15,372 bases of DNA from 1XD8-76 sp051880335 (GTDB lineage Bacteria; Bacillota; Clostridia; Lachnospirales; Lachnospiraceae), in the NCBI GenBank assembly GCA_051880335.1, contig JBJENT010000118.1:1-15372 (forward strand). The letters run 5' to 3'. A program made the position numbers and the translations under genes. A model generated the notes under the pieces. The model saw nothing but the letters and a program-made list of their open reading frames with translations. It did not search any database and was not told where the DNA came from. The number at the start of each line of letters is the position of its first letter. Positions within the stretch are counted from its first letter, which is position 1. Below are positions 6,207 through 13,553 of the stretch, in pieces.

Positions 6207-7463
6207 ATGAGTACAGGTAAAAAAAGGGGAGGATTTGGGAAATTTCTTCTTCTCTGGTCCGGAGAATTTATATCATCCATCGGAGGTGGATTAACAAGTT
6301 TTGGTCTGGGGGTATATGTATTTAACCAGACGGGAAGTGCAGCAAGTATGGCCCTTGTGACCCTTCTTGGTTTCCTGCCCACTATTTTATTGAGTGTACC
6401 TGCGGGAGGGTTGGCCGACCGCTATGACAGAAGAGTTTTGATGATGCTGGGAGATGGATGTTCTGCGCTTGGAATCGGGTATATTCTGTTTTGCATGCTT
6501 CGGGGTGGCGCGTCTCTTACACAAATCTGTGTGGGCGTTTTTATCAGTGCGGTATTTTCTTCTTTACTGGAGCCTTCCTATCGCGCAACAGTATCAGACC
6601 TGTTGACAAAAGAGGAGTTTTCCAAAGCAAGTGGACTGGTAAGTCTGGCTGGAAGTGCCAGATATCTGATTTCTCCTGCACTGGCAGGTATCCTTCTTGC
6701 AGCTTATGATGTGAAGCTTTTGCTGATACTGGATATTGCTACGTTTGCATGGACCATTGCTTCCACTGCAGTTGTCAAACATGGAATTGAAACCAAAATG
6801 GATGAGGTCCGGGTACCGTTTATGGAAAGTATAAAAGAAGGATGGTCATCCGTGCAGAAACGAAAAGGCATTTTCCTTCTGATTCTGGTATCTTCAGTTA
6901 TGACCCTGTTTCTTGGTGTATTCCAGGTCCTTGCAGAGCCTTTGATTCTGGCCTTTGCAGACTCTAAGACGCTGGGAATCGGTGAGACAGTGTGCGCCTG
7001 CGGCATGCTGGTATCCAGTCTCTTCCTGGGCATGTTTGGAATAAAAAAGAACTATACCGGAGTGCTGAGCCTGAGCCTTTCTATGGCCGGTATATTCATG
7101 GTTTTCTTCGGAATCTGGGAAAACATATATCTGATCTGCATATTTGGATTTGCTTTTTTTGCCATGCTTCCTTTTGCAAATAATTGTCTGGATTATCTGG
7201 TGCGAACCAATATTCCGGATGAGCTGCAGGGCAGAACCTGGGGATTTATTGGATTTCTGTCCCAGCTGGGATATGTATTTGCGTACGGATTTTCAGGAAT
7301 CCTTGCAGATATGGCCGGAATGATAAGTGGAAAGGGCGTCGGAAGAGGTGCTGCTTTTATGATCAAAGTATCCGGAATCCTGCTTGTGGTTGTGGCAGTC
7401 AGTCTGCTTGGAATGAAAAAGATTAAAGCATTAGAGCAGGGTAGTGAAATGCAGGTGCAGTAA
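6207..7463 (+). CDS. MFS transporter (efflux type)
   Basis: The 418-aa product is a 12-helix major facilitator protein of the MefA/EntS-like exporter branch, expected to pump a drug, peptide or siderophore-like compound out by proton antiport. The family motif A is clear as GGLADRYDRR (residues 67-76) between TM2 and TM3, and the middle loop and a second six-helix half follow. The ATG at 6207 follows a strong AAAGGAGG (6193-6200). It is the first gene of an operon with an ABC permease (21-base gap) and its ATPase, all behind one TetR-like operator. This layout suggests an inducible export or resistance function. The substrate cannot be inferred. Confidence 0.87.
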   Translation: MSTGKKRGGFGKFLLLWSGEFISSIGGGLTSFGLGVYVFNQTGSAASMALVTLLGFLPTILLSVPAGGLADRYDRRVLMMLGDGCSALGIGYILFCMLRGGASLTQICVGVFISAVFSSLLEPSYRATVSDLLTKEEFSKASGLVSLAGSARYLISPALAGILLAAYDVKLLLILDIATFAWTIASTAVVKHGIETKMDEVRVPFMESIKEGWSSVQKRKGIFLLILVSSVMTLFLGVFQVLAEPLILAFADSKTLGIGETVCACGMLVSSLFLGMFGIKKNYTGVLSLSLSMAGIFMVFFGIWENIYLICIFGFAFFAMLPFANNCLDYLVRTNIPDELQGRTWGFIGFLSQLGYVFAYGFSGILADMAGMISGKGVGRGAAFMIKVSGILLVVVAVSLLGMKKIKALEQGSEMQVQ

Positions 7464-7484
7464 AAATAGAAGGGAGTTTGTGAA

Positions 7485-9785
7485 ATGAAACAGAATATTT
7501 TTTCAAGGATGACTCTGTCTGCATGGAAAAGAGACCTGTTTGGAACCATTATTTTTTCCTGTTTTACTGCGATTACTGTCATGCTGTTTTCCCTTTCTAT
7601 TCTGCTGTTTTCCAATTTGACCGGAGCAATCGATCATTTGATGGAAATGGCGAAAACGCCGGATTTCCTGCAGATGCATACCGGTGAGCTGGACCCTATT
7701 GAGATAGAAAAATTTGTGCAGGAAAGACAGGATGTAGAAGACTGGCAGATCTGCCGCTTTTTAAATATAGAAAACAGTATCCTTTTTCTCGGAGACAAAA
7801 CACTGAAAGACAGTACCCAGGATAATGGGATTTGCGTTCAATCGAAAGGATTTGATCTGCTTCTTGACACAGAGAATCAGGAACCCGAGGTAGAGGCTGG
7901 AACGGTATGGGTTCCGGCATGTTATCAGAAAAAATATGATGTGCAGGTGGGGGATTTATTTTATATCGGAAAAGAAACCCTTACGGTTGCCGGTTTTATC
8001 AGGGATTCCCAGATGAATTCCATGATGGCATCTTCCAAAAGATTTCTGGTTGCAGAAAGTGACTATGAACGACTGCAGGGGTATGGTTCGGAAGAATATC
8101 TGATGGAGTTTCTCTTAAAGCCCCAGGCTGATATCGGAAGTTTTCAGACAGCCTATGAAAATGGGAATCTACCGGGAAACGGGCCCACCATTACCAGACC
8201 TTTGATTCGCATGATGAATGCATTATCGGATGGAATCATGATCTTTATTCTGGTGCTGATCAGTCTGATGGTCCTGCTCATATCCCTTGTGTGTATTCGT
8301 TTTATGCTTCTTACAAAAATAGAGGACGAAAAGAAAGAAGTAGGTTTGTTAAAGGCAGTAGGAATATCGAAAAAGGAAATCAGAGTCATGTTTATCCGGC
8401 GTTATGTTTTTTTGACAGGAATCGGTACAGTGGTTGGATTTCTTGCTTCCCTTCTGGTATCCCGCCCTTTGTCTGAACAGATGAGAAAGCTTTATGGAAC
8501 CGGAGAAAATGGGAACAAAGTGCTTTTGTTATCAGCATTTGGTGCAGTGGTGCTGGCAGGTTTTATTCTGCTTTATCTTTTCAGACTTCTGAAAAAACTA
8601 AATGAAATGACTGCAATACAGGTGCTTACCGGGCAATGTGATACAGGCAGAAAAAAGGACGGAATGTTCTGTATCTTCCTGGTGGCTGCTATTGTGGTAT
8701 TTCTGATGTTGGTTCCTGCGAATCTTTACAGTACCATGTCGTCGGAGCGGTTTGTAACTTATATGGGAATCGGAAACAGTCAGATTCGAATGGATATCCG
8801 TCAGACAGAGGATATTTCAGGCAAACAGGAGAATCTCAGGAAGCTGTTGGAACAGGACGGAAGGGTAGAAAAATTCAGCATGTTCCAGACAAGTCAGATA
8901 CCGGCACAGCTTTCTGATGGAGAGATGAGAAATCTGTTGGTAGAGCAGGGGAATCATACCATTTTCCCTGTTTCCTACAGTAAAGGAAAGGCACCTGTGA
9001 AGGCTGGAGAGATTGCACTTTCCTCTCTGCTGGCTCAGGATATGAATCTGGATGTGGGCGATACCGTCAGTTTGAAACCGGGAAGTGCATATGAAGACTA
9101 TGTGATCTGCGGAATCTACTCGGACATTACAAATGGTGGAAAATCAGCCAAGGTGAATTCTTTTATTCCATATGGTTCTTCGCAGGATTTTTCACATGGC
9201 TCCTCGCAGGATCTTTCACATGGCTCTCCGAAAATCATGTGGAGTATCGTGTATCTTACGCTGGATCCGGAAGCCAGTCAGAAAGAGTGGATGAAGGATT
9301 ACCAGATGGAAGGAGTGGAGATCGCTGATATCCACGACCATATAGAAGGAACCTATGGGCAGACACTATCCCAGATTAGTAAATTGTCTGTCATGATAAA
9401 ACTGGTAGCTGTGCTGATTATGATTCTGGTAATTGCATTGTTCCTGCGCTTACTGGTTGCCAAGGAACGAATTCAGATATCGATGAAGAAAGCAATGGGA
9501 TTTGTATCCGGCGGCATCAGAAATACCTATCTGGTTCGGGCAGCTATGTATATGATACCGGGAATCCTGGTTGGAATGGTTCTTGGAAATTTTGCCGGAG
9601 AACAGTTATGTGGCATGGCGCTGAAGTCACTTGGCGCAGATGGCTTCCGGTTTGTGATGAATCCCTGGGAAGCTGTCTGCATCATACCTGCTCTGGCTCT
9701 GGCAGCAGGATTTGCAGCGATGTATATTGGAACAAGAGAAATCCGGAACATAAGACCGGTGGAATGTTTGCAGGGAAGGGAATAG
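7485..9785 (+). CDS. ABC transporter permease with two FtsX domains
   Basis: The 766-aa protein has a 4+4 helix plan: TM1 at about 18-45, an extracellular domain, then TM2 (250-272), TM3 (308-328) and TM4 (346-366) forming the first FtsX domain. TM5 (395-415), a second extracellular domain (about 416-635) and TM6-8 (638-656, 683-703, 725-750) form the second. Both FtsX domains show the cytoplasmic KAVG/KAMGF coupling segment (near residues 290 and 670). Such permeases work with LolD/MacB-type ATPases, here encoded two bases downstream, in lipoprotein or peptide export, antimicrobial-peptide resistance or mechanotransmission. The ATG at 7485 follows AAGGGA (7470-7475). Residues about 564-582 contain a short SSQD(F/L)SHG duplication in the second ectodomain. 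Which substrate is handled is unknown. Confidence 0.88.
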   Translation: MKQNIFSRMTLSAWKRDLFGTIIFSCFTAITVMLFSLSILLFSNLTGAIDHLMEMAKTPDFLQMHTGELDPIEIEKFVQERQDVEDWQICRFLNIENSILFLGDKTLKDSTQDNGICVQSKGFDLLLDTENQEPEVEAGTVWVPACYQKKYDVQVGDLFYIGKETLTVAGFIRDSQMNSMMASSKRFLVAESDYERLQGYGSEEYLMEFLLKPQADIGSFQTAYENGNLPGNGPTITRPLIRMMNALSDGIMIFILVLISLMVLLISLVCIRFMLLTKIEDEKKEVGLLKAVGISKKEIRVMFIRRYVFLTGIGTVVGFLASLLVSRPLSEQMRKLYGTGENGNKVLLLSAFGAVVLAGFILLYLFRLLKKLNEMTAIQVLTGQCDTGRKKDGMFCIFLVAAIVVFLMLVPANLYSTMSSERFVTYMGIGNSQIRMDIRQTEDISGKQENLRKLLEQDGRVEKFSMFQTSQIPAQLSDGEMRNLLVEQGNHTIFPVSYSKGKAPVKAGEIALSSLLAQDMNLDVGDTVSLKPGSAYEDYVICGIYSDITNGGKSAKVNSFIPYGSSQDFSHGSSQDLSHGSPKIMWSIVYLTLDPEASQKEWMKDYQMEGVEIADIHDHIEGTYGQTLSQISKLSVMIKLVAVLIMILVIALFLRLLVAKERIQISMKKAMGFVSGGIRNTYLVRAAMYMIPGILVGMVLGNFAGEQLCGMALKSLGADGFRFVMNPWEAVCIIPALALAAGFAAMYIGTREIRNIRPVECLQGRE
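9174..9230 (+). repeat. 24-bp in-frame tandem repeat in the permease ectodomain
   Basis: Two 24-bp units (9174-9197 and 9198-9221) plus nine bases of a third encode GSSQDFSH, GSSQDLSH and GSP. The units differ at three bases. The added residues are polar and lie in the extracellular loop of the second FtsX domain, where extra length should be tolerated. Confidence 0.85.
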
Positions 9786-9787
9786 AG

Positions 9788-10609
9788 ATGATTAAAACCA
9801 TAGGAATAAAGAAAGAGAACATTTTGCAGGGAATTGATTTTACCATGAAACAGGGAGAAATGGTTGCGGTCATGGGACCTTCCGGCTCCGGAAAATCAAC
9901 GCTTATGTATATGCTTTCCGGTATGGATAAAGTATCTGAGGGCAAAATCTTTTTCCAGGGAAAGGATATTACAAGCTGCTCCGAAGAGGAAAGTGCAAGA
10001 ATGAGACTGCAGAAAATGGGCTTTGTTTTCCAGCAGATGAACATGCTCCCCAATCTGAGTATCCTGGATAATATCATTCTGCCTGCCATAGAATATCAGA
10101 AGCAGATGGGACGTAAAAGCAGAATCGAAGAAAAAGAACTTATTGTAAAAGCCAGAAAACTCATGGAAAAAGTGGGGATATCCGGCTTGGAAGATCGGAA
10201 AATTTCAGAAGTTTCCGGAGGGCAGCTGCAAAGAGCATGCATCTGCAGGGCACTGATGAATGATCCGGAGATTTTATTCGCCGATGAACCCACAGGAGCC
10301 TTAAACAGATCTGCTTCAGAAGAGGTTATGAAGGAGCTTGTCAGATTAAATCGGGAAGGTATGAGTATATTGATTGTGACTCATGACAGCAAGGTGGCCA
10401 GCTGCTGCAGCAGAGTATTGTACCTGCTGGATGGAAAAATTGCAGGGGAATACCGGGCAAATTCAGATGCTTATCATGGAAAAGAGGATTTGGGAAAAGA
10501 GAATCCAGGAAAAGAGTATCTGAGAAAAGAGAATCCGGGAAAAGAGGATCAAGTAAAGGAGAGAAATGAGAAACGTCTGAATTCTTGGCTTGCCGAGCAT
10601 GATTGGTAG
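9788..10609 (+). CDS. ABC transporter ATP-binding protein (LolD/MacB type)
   Basis: This 273-aa ATPase powers the FtsX-type permease encoded immediately upstream. Visible motifs are Walker A GPSGSGKST (30-38), Q-loop FVFQQ, signature VSGGQ (142-146), Walker B ILFADEP (162-168) and the switch His199 in VTHD. The ATG at 9788 is chosen because it lies two bases after the permease stop, behind AGGGAAGGG; the frame stays open upstream, but that part reads as a shadow of the permease. The protein begins only 29 residues before Walker A, about ten fewer than usual, and no A-loop aromatic is obvious. The C-terminus carries five charged pentapeptide repeats (231-255, GKE(D/N)x) outside the ATPase fold. 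The operon probably ends here; no convincing terminator was found. Confidence 0.9.
   Translation: MIKTIGIKKENILQGIDFTMKQGEMVAVMGPSGSGKSTLMYMLSGMDKVSEGKIFFQGKDITSCSEEESARMRLQKMGFVFQQMNMLPNLSILDNIILPAIEYQKQMGRKSRIEEKELIVKARKLMEKVGISGLEDRKISEVSGGQLQRACICRALMNDPEILFADEPTGALNRSASEEVMKELVRLNREGMSILIVTHDSKVASCCSRVLYLLDGKIAGEYRANSDAYHGKEDLGKENPGKEYLRKENPGKEDQVKERNEKRLNSWLAEHDW
10478..10552 (+). repeat. 15-bp tandem repeats in the ATPase C-terminal tail
   Basis: Five units of 15 bp (starts 10478, 10493, 10508, 10523, 10538), of the type ggaaaagagRatcYR, encode GKEDL GKENP GKEYL RKENP GKEDQ, with a decayed sixth unit after them. Units 2 and 4 are more alike than their neighbours, which hints at duplication of a 30-bp pair. 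Confidence 0.9.
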
Positions 10610-10701
10610 GCCTAGGTATCATGGGTAATTCATAAAAAACTGGAAAACCATGATAAGATAGAAATAAAGAATACAAATACTAATAAAAAATATATTTTCG
10701 G

Positions 10702-10730
10702 TTGACATATAACCAAATAGGTAATATATT
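10702..10730 (+). promoter_or_regulatory. Promoter of the MarR-flavodoxin operon
   Basis: TTGACA (10702-10707), a 17-bp spacer and TATATT (10725-10730) form a near-consensus sigma-A promoter. The -10 box lies inside the palindrome at 10716-10737. Upstream, 10610-10700 contains only an 8-bp inverted repeat (10617-10624 with 10648-10655) without a T-run. Confidence 0.82.
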
Positions 10731-10737
10731 ACCTATT
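10716..10737. promoter_or_regulatory. MarR-type operator, perfect 22-bp palindrome
   Basis: The 22 bases are exactly self-complementary, with half-site aataggtaata, and cover the -10 box and the end of the spacer. AT-rich palindromes of this size are typical MarR-family sites, and the next gene encodes a MarR protein, so autorepression by steric block of RNA polymerase is the natural reading. Confidence 0.82.
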
Positions 10738-10787
10738 GTGAAGGGGAGAATTTGTAAAAAAAGAGGATTTGTGAAAGGAGAAGATTC

Positions 10788-11258
10788 ATGGATATAGAAA
10801 ATATTGTAAGAAGTGGGAAAATGGAGTTTCAAAGTATCGATGATACCTTTTTTCTGCTTGGACTCATGAGCGCCTTTGATAACCGGTATCAGGCAAAGGC
10901 AGACAGTTTTTTTGAAGAAATCAGCTGGAAGCAGTTTTTTGCAATCATCTGTATCAACCTGTGCAAAGAGGCACCCACGGTTAAGGAACTGGCAGAGGTG
11001 ATGGGCAGTTCCCATCAGAATGTGAAACAGATTTTGAATAAGCTGGAGAAAAAAGGTTATATACAGATTGCTCCGGATGAGGAGGATAAAAGAAAACAGA
11101 GAATCCTTTTGACCGATAAAACCAGAGATTTCTGTAAGGAACATGATGAAGGCAGCAAGGCTATAGTTGGCAAGATTTTTGAGGGGATTGATCCCAAACA
11201 GGTAGCGATTACCATTAAAACAATTATGCAGATGGAAAAAAATTTGGAGGAAATATAA
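10788..11258 (+). CDS. MarR-family transcriptional regulator
   Basis: The 156-aa protein is a winged-helix dimeric repressor. The helix-turn-helix lies in TVKELAEVMGSSHQNVKQIL, followed by LEKKGYI and the wing DEEDKRKQRILLT (from residue 97), which matches the MarR D-x-R-D-x-R-x-x-x-x-L-T pattern in a lysine-rich form. The ATG at 10788 follows AAAGGAG. The gene is directly behind a palindromic operator and one base before the flavodoxin gene, so it most likely controls itself and that gene. MarR proteins usually respond to phenolic compounds or thiol oxidation. Only one Cys is in the DNA-binding half (in FCKEHDEG), so a redox mechanism is not evident. Confidence 0.88.
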   Translation: MDIENIVRSGKMEFQSIDDTFFLLGLMSAFDNRYQAKADSFFEEISWKQFFAIICINLCKEAPTVKELAEVMGSSHQNVKQILNKLEKKGYIQIAPDEEDKRKQRILLTDKTRDFCKEHDEGSKAIVGKIFEGIDPKQVAITIKTIMQMEKNLEEI

Positions 11259-11259
11259 C

Positions 11260-11772
11260 ATGAAAAGAATAGTAGTTTATCAGAGCAGTACCGGATTTAC
11301 AGCAAAATATGCAGGCTGGATCGCTGAGGAGCTGGGATGTGAAGCAAAACCATTCAAAGAGGTGAAGGCAGAGGAACTGGCAGGATATGACACAGTCATC
11401 TATGGCGGCTGGATTATGGCCGGAATGGTTAGTGGCTATGATAAGATAAAAGCTTTAAATTTAAAGAATGTTGTAGTTTTTGCAGTAGGGATGACAAATG
11501 CAGGAGTTGAGGTCTCACAGAATATTGCAAAGCAAAATCAGATACCAGAAGAAAAACTATTCTATTTTGAGGGTGGATATGCACCTGAGAGGGTAGGTTT
11601 TGTGAAACGAATGATGATTAATATGATCAAGAAACCTTTAGAAAAGAAAGAGAACAAAACTGCTGAAGATTTGTATCAGTTGGAAACTTTTGAAGGAAAG
11701 GACCGTACAAACAAAGGAGCAATTAAGCCACTGATTCAGATGGTGAATGGGGAAGAGTTTCATTTTTGCTAA
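11260..11772 (+). CDS. Flavodoxin-like protein
   Basis: The 170-aa product has the flavodoxin fold that binds FMN and carries electrons. The phosphate-binding loop is SSTGFTAKYA (residues 9-18), directly after strand 1 (KRIVVYQ), and the second flavin loop is likely YGGWIMAGMV (near 48-57). It resembles the HemG/flavodoxin-domain branch rather than small electron-transfer flavodoxins. A basic C-terminal extension (KRMMINMIKKPLEKKENK) may contact membrane or partner. The ATG at 11260 overlaps nothing but is one base after the MarR stop, with GGAGGA inside the marR end, indicating tight co-expression. The electron partner is unknown; the upstream ferredoxin-type sulfite reductase is a possible but untested acceptor. 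Confidence 0.85.
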   Translation: MKRIVVYQSSTGFTAKYAGWIAEELGCEAKPFKEVKAEELAGYDTVIYGGWIMAGMVSGYDKIKALNLKNVVVFAVGMTNAGVEVSQNIAKQNQIPEEKLFYFEGGYAPERVGFVKRMMINMIKKPLEKKENKTAEDLYQLETFEGKDRTNKGAIKPLIQMVNGEEFHFC

Positions 11773-11794
11773 TTGGATGTAAATAGTGTAAAAT
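11766..11794 (+). promoter_or_regulatory. Possible promoter of the cobalamin segment
   Basis: TTGCTA (11766-11771), overlapping the flavodoxin stop codon, and TAAAAT (11789-11794) are 17 bp apart. The -35 box matches the consensus at only four positions. The 88-base gap to the phosphatase is too short for a cobalamin riboswitch, and none is visible. Confidence 0.3.
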
Positions 11795-11860
11795 AAAAAA
11801 ATATATGTGAGATAAGAGCGTAGTAGGATTGGGTGACATGATCGGGAGGCAGGTGGAAGT

Positions 11861-12661
11861 GTGATTTATATCCATTTGATACGACACGGAAAAACAATCG
11901 GTAATGTAAAAAAACAATATATTGGAAGCACGGATGAATCCCTTTGCCCGGAAGGTATAGAAGAACTGGAGCAGAAGAAAGCAAGGGGGATTTATCCGAC
12001 CTCAGAAGAGATAGAGCCAGTGATATATTCCAGTCCCATGCGACGCTGTATTGAGACCGCCAAAGTGTTATATCCGGGATTTCATATAGAAAGCATAGAC
12101 GGACTTCAAGAGACAGACTTTGGACCTTTTGAAAGGAAAAACTATGAACAGCTTTGTGAACTGCCGGAATATCGGGAGTGGATAGACAGTCAGGGTGAGA
12201 TAATATGTGCCGACATGGAAAAAAGAAGCAGTTTTCAAAAAAGATGTGCTGAGGCTTTTGATGTTTTTATTCGAAAGATAGATATGGATTCGATGGATAT
12301 GAATTTCAAAGCTGCCAATTGTGAGACTGTTGATTTTATGGAAGATAAGCAAATGAGGGCTTTCGGAGACAGGCATTTTGTGCTGGTGGTTCATGGAGGA
12401 ACCATTATGGCACTGATGCAGGAGCTGGGGATGGAAGACTCCGATATGTTGGATTCTGGAATGGCAGGTTCCGGCATGGGAGATTCTGATATGTTGAATT
12501 CCAGGATAGCAAATTCCGATATCTGTAAATCAGAGGGACAAAGCAGGGATTTTTATCGCTATCAGAGAGAGAATGGCTGCGGGATAACCTGCTCTTTGCA
12601 TATAATTCGGGAGTACGGAGTAGAAAAAATCAGGCTGAAGTGGGAAGGAAATATAGGATGA
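11861..12661 (+). CDS. Histidine phosphatase family protein, CobC-like by context
   Basis: The 266-aa protein belongs to the phosphoglycerate mutase-like branch. The phospho-accepting His9 is in LIRHGKT, with N15 following; the acid/base region is GLQETDFGPFE (81-91) and the second catalytic His178 is in VVHGGT. Lying just before cobM, cobU and cobS, it may be alpha-ribazole phosphatase (CobC), which dephosphorylates alpha-ribazole-5'-phosphate or cobalamin-phosphate; this is inferred from neighbours. It starts with GTG at 11861 behind GGGAGG (11844-11849), and its stop overlaps the cobM start as ATGA. It is about 60 residues longer than usual: extra residues near 110-170 and a pentapeptide-repeat insertion at 193-222, both outside the core motifs. 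Confidence 0.85.
   Translation: MIYIHLIRHGKTIGNVKKQYIGSTDESLCPEGIEELEQKKARGIYPTSEEIEPVIYSSPMRRCIETAKVLYPGFHIESIDGLQETDFGPFERKNYEQLCELPEYREWIDSQGEIICADMEKRSSFQKRCAEAFDVFIRKIDMDSMDMNFKAANCETVDFMEDKQMRAFGDRHFVLVVHGGTIMALMQELGMEDSDMLDSGMAGSGMGDSDMLNSRIANSDICKSEGQSRDFYRYQRENGCGITCSLHIIREYGVEKIRLKWEGNIG
12437..12526 (+). repeat. Six 15-bp tandem repeats in the phosphatase gene
   Basis: Six 15-bp units start at 12437, 12452, 12467, 12482, 12497 and 12512. They encode DSDML DSGMA GSGMG DSDML NSRIA NSDIC (residues 193-222). Ser is invariant at position 2 and Met/Ile is fixed at position 4. The array follows the second catalytic His segment and precedes the last two strands, so it probably forms a surface loop. 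Confidence 0.9.
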
Positions 12662-13425
12662 TTCATTTTGTAGGTGCAGGAAGCGGAGCACCGGATTTGA
12701 TTACGGTGAGAGGACAGAAATATATTCAGCAGGCGGATGTGATCATTTACGCCGGCTCCCTTGTAAATCCAATGATTTTAGAAGAGAAAAAGCCGGAATG
12801 CATGGTCTATGACAGCGCAAAAATGACGCTGGAAGAAACTCTTGCTGTGATGTATGAAACAGAAGAAAAAGGACAGATGTGTGTCAGGCTTCATACCGGT
12901 GATCCCTGTTTGTACGGAGCAATCCGGGAACAGATGGACGAACTGGACAAAAGAGAGATTGCCTATGACTATACTCCGGGAGTCAGCTCTTTTTGTGGTG
13001 CTGCATCGGCTCTGAATCTGGAATATACGCTGCCGGATGTGAGCCAGAGTGTGATCATTACCCGTATGGCTGGGAGAACGCCGGTGCCGGAAAAGGAAAG
13101 CATAGAGGCTTTTGCGGCGCATCATGCCACTATGGTGATTTTTTTAAGTACAGGAATGCTGGAAGAACTGTCAGCGCGTTTGATGAAAGGCGGTTATGAA
13201 CCGGGAACGCCGGCAGCGATTGTCTACAAAGCAACCTGGCCGGATGAGAAGCGCATCCTTTGTACGGTAGATACGTTGGCGAAAGCAGCAGAGGAAAATC
13301 AAATTACCAAGACAGCACTCATTATTGTAGGTGATGTGGTGGCAGGTGCAAAATACAGTAGATCGAAATTGTATGATCCGGAATTCAGTACCCAGTTTCG
13401 CAAGGGAAGGAACCGCCAGGAATAA
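12658..13425 (+). CDS. cobM: Precorrin-4 / cobalt-precorrin-4 C11-methyltransferase
   Basis: This 255-aa SAM-dependent enzyme (CobM; CbiF in the anaerobic pathway) methylates C11 of the corrin ring. The N-terminal VGAGSGAPDLITVRG is the SAM-binding signature and RLHTGDPCLYGAIREQ is the second family motif. The ATG at 12658 is preferred to an ATG at 12640 because homology starts at MIHFVGAG; AAGGAA lies upstream and the ATG overlaps the phosphatase stop as ATGA, indicating translational coupling. In an anaerobe the cobalt-first substrate is expected, so cbiF is an equally fitting name. The stop codon region is the first unit of a 20-bp tandem repeat. No other corrin-ring methyltransferase is in the window, so the ring-forming genes must lie elsewhere. 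Confidence 0.94.
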   Translation: MIHFVGAGSGAPDLITVRGQKYIQQADVIIYAGSLVNPMILEEKKPECMVYDSAKMTLEETLAVMYETEEKGQMCVRLHTGDPCLYGAIREQMDELDKREIAYDYTPGVSSFCGAASALNLEYTLPDVSQSVIITRMAGRTPVPEKESIEAFAAHHATMVIFLSTGMLEELSARLMKGGYEPGTPAAIVYKATWPDEKRILCTVDTLAKAAEENQITKTALIIVGDVVAGAKYSRSKLYDPEFSTQFRKGRNRQE

Positions 13426-13520
13426 GGTAAAATAGACAGGAAAAAGAAAGAATAATCAGGAATAAGATAGAAAAGTCTGTGATAAGGTAGAATGGTCCAA
13501 AATAAGTTAGAACAGGTGGA
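13421..13520 (+). repeat. Five 20-bp tandem repeats starting at the cobM stop codon
   Basis: Units of exactly 20 bp start at 13421, 13441, 13461, 13481 and 13501, with consensus close to aataagrtagaatagtcagg. The second is the most decayed. Unit 1 contains the cobM stop TAA (13423-13425) and four of the five repeat AATAAG or GATAAG at that place. The array fills most of the 128-base gap before cobU. No terminator or promoter is obvious in that gap. Confidence 0.85.
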
Positions 13521-13553
13521 AACATCCGTAGGAGCAGATAAGAGAGAGAATAT

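Noticed and set aside
9608..9787. Upstream in-frame extension of the ABC ATPase reading frame
   Set aside because: It overlaps the permease C-terminus, its translation is rich in Trp/Cys/Ser without any ATPase resemblance, and a well-placed ATG with a ribosome-binding site lies at 9788.
10617..10655. Inverted repeat after the ABC ATPase gene as a terminator
   Set aside because: The stem is 8 bp with a 23-base loop and is followed by purines, not a T-run, so termination there is not supported.
11773..11860. Cobalamin riboswitch ahead of the cobalamin genes
   Set aside because: The gap is only 88 bases and contains no recognisable B12-box, so the riboswitch, if any, must lie elsewhere.
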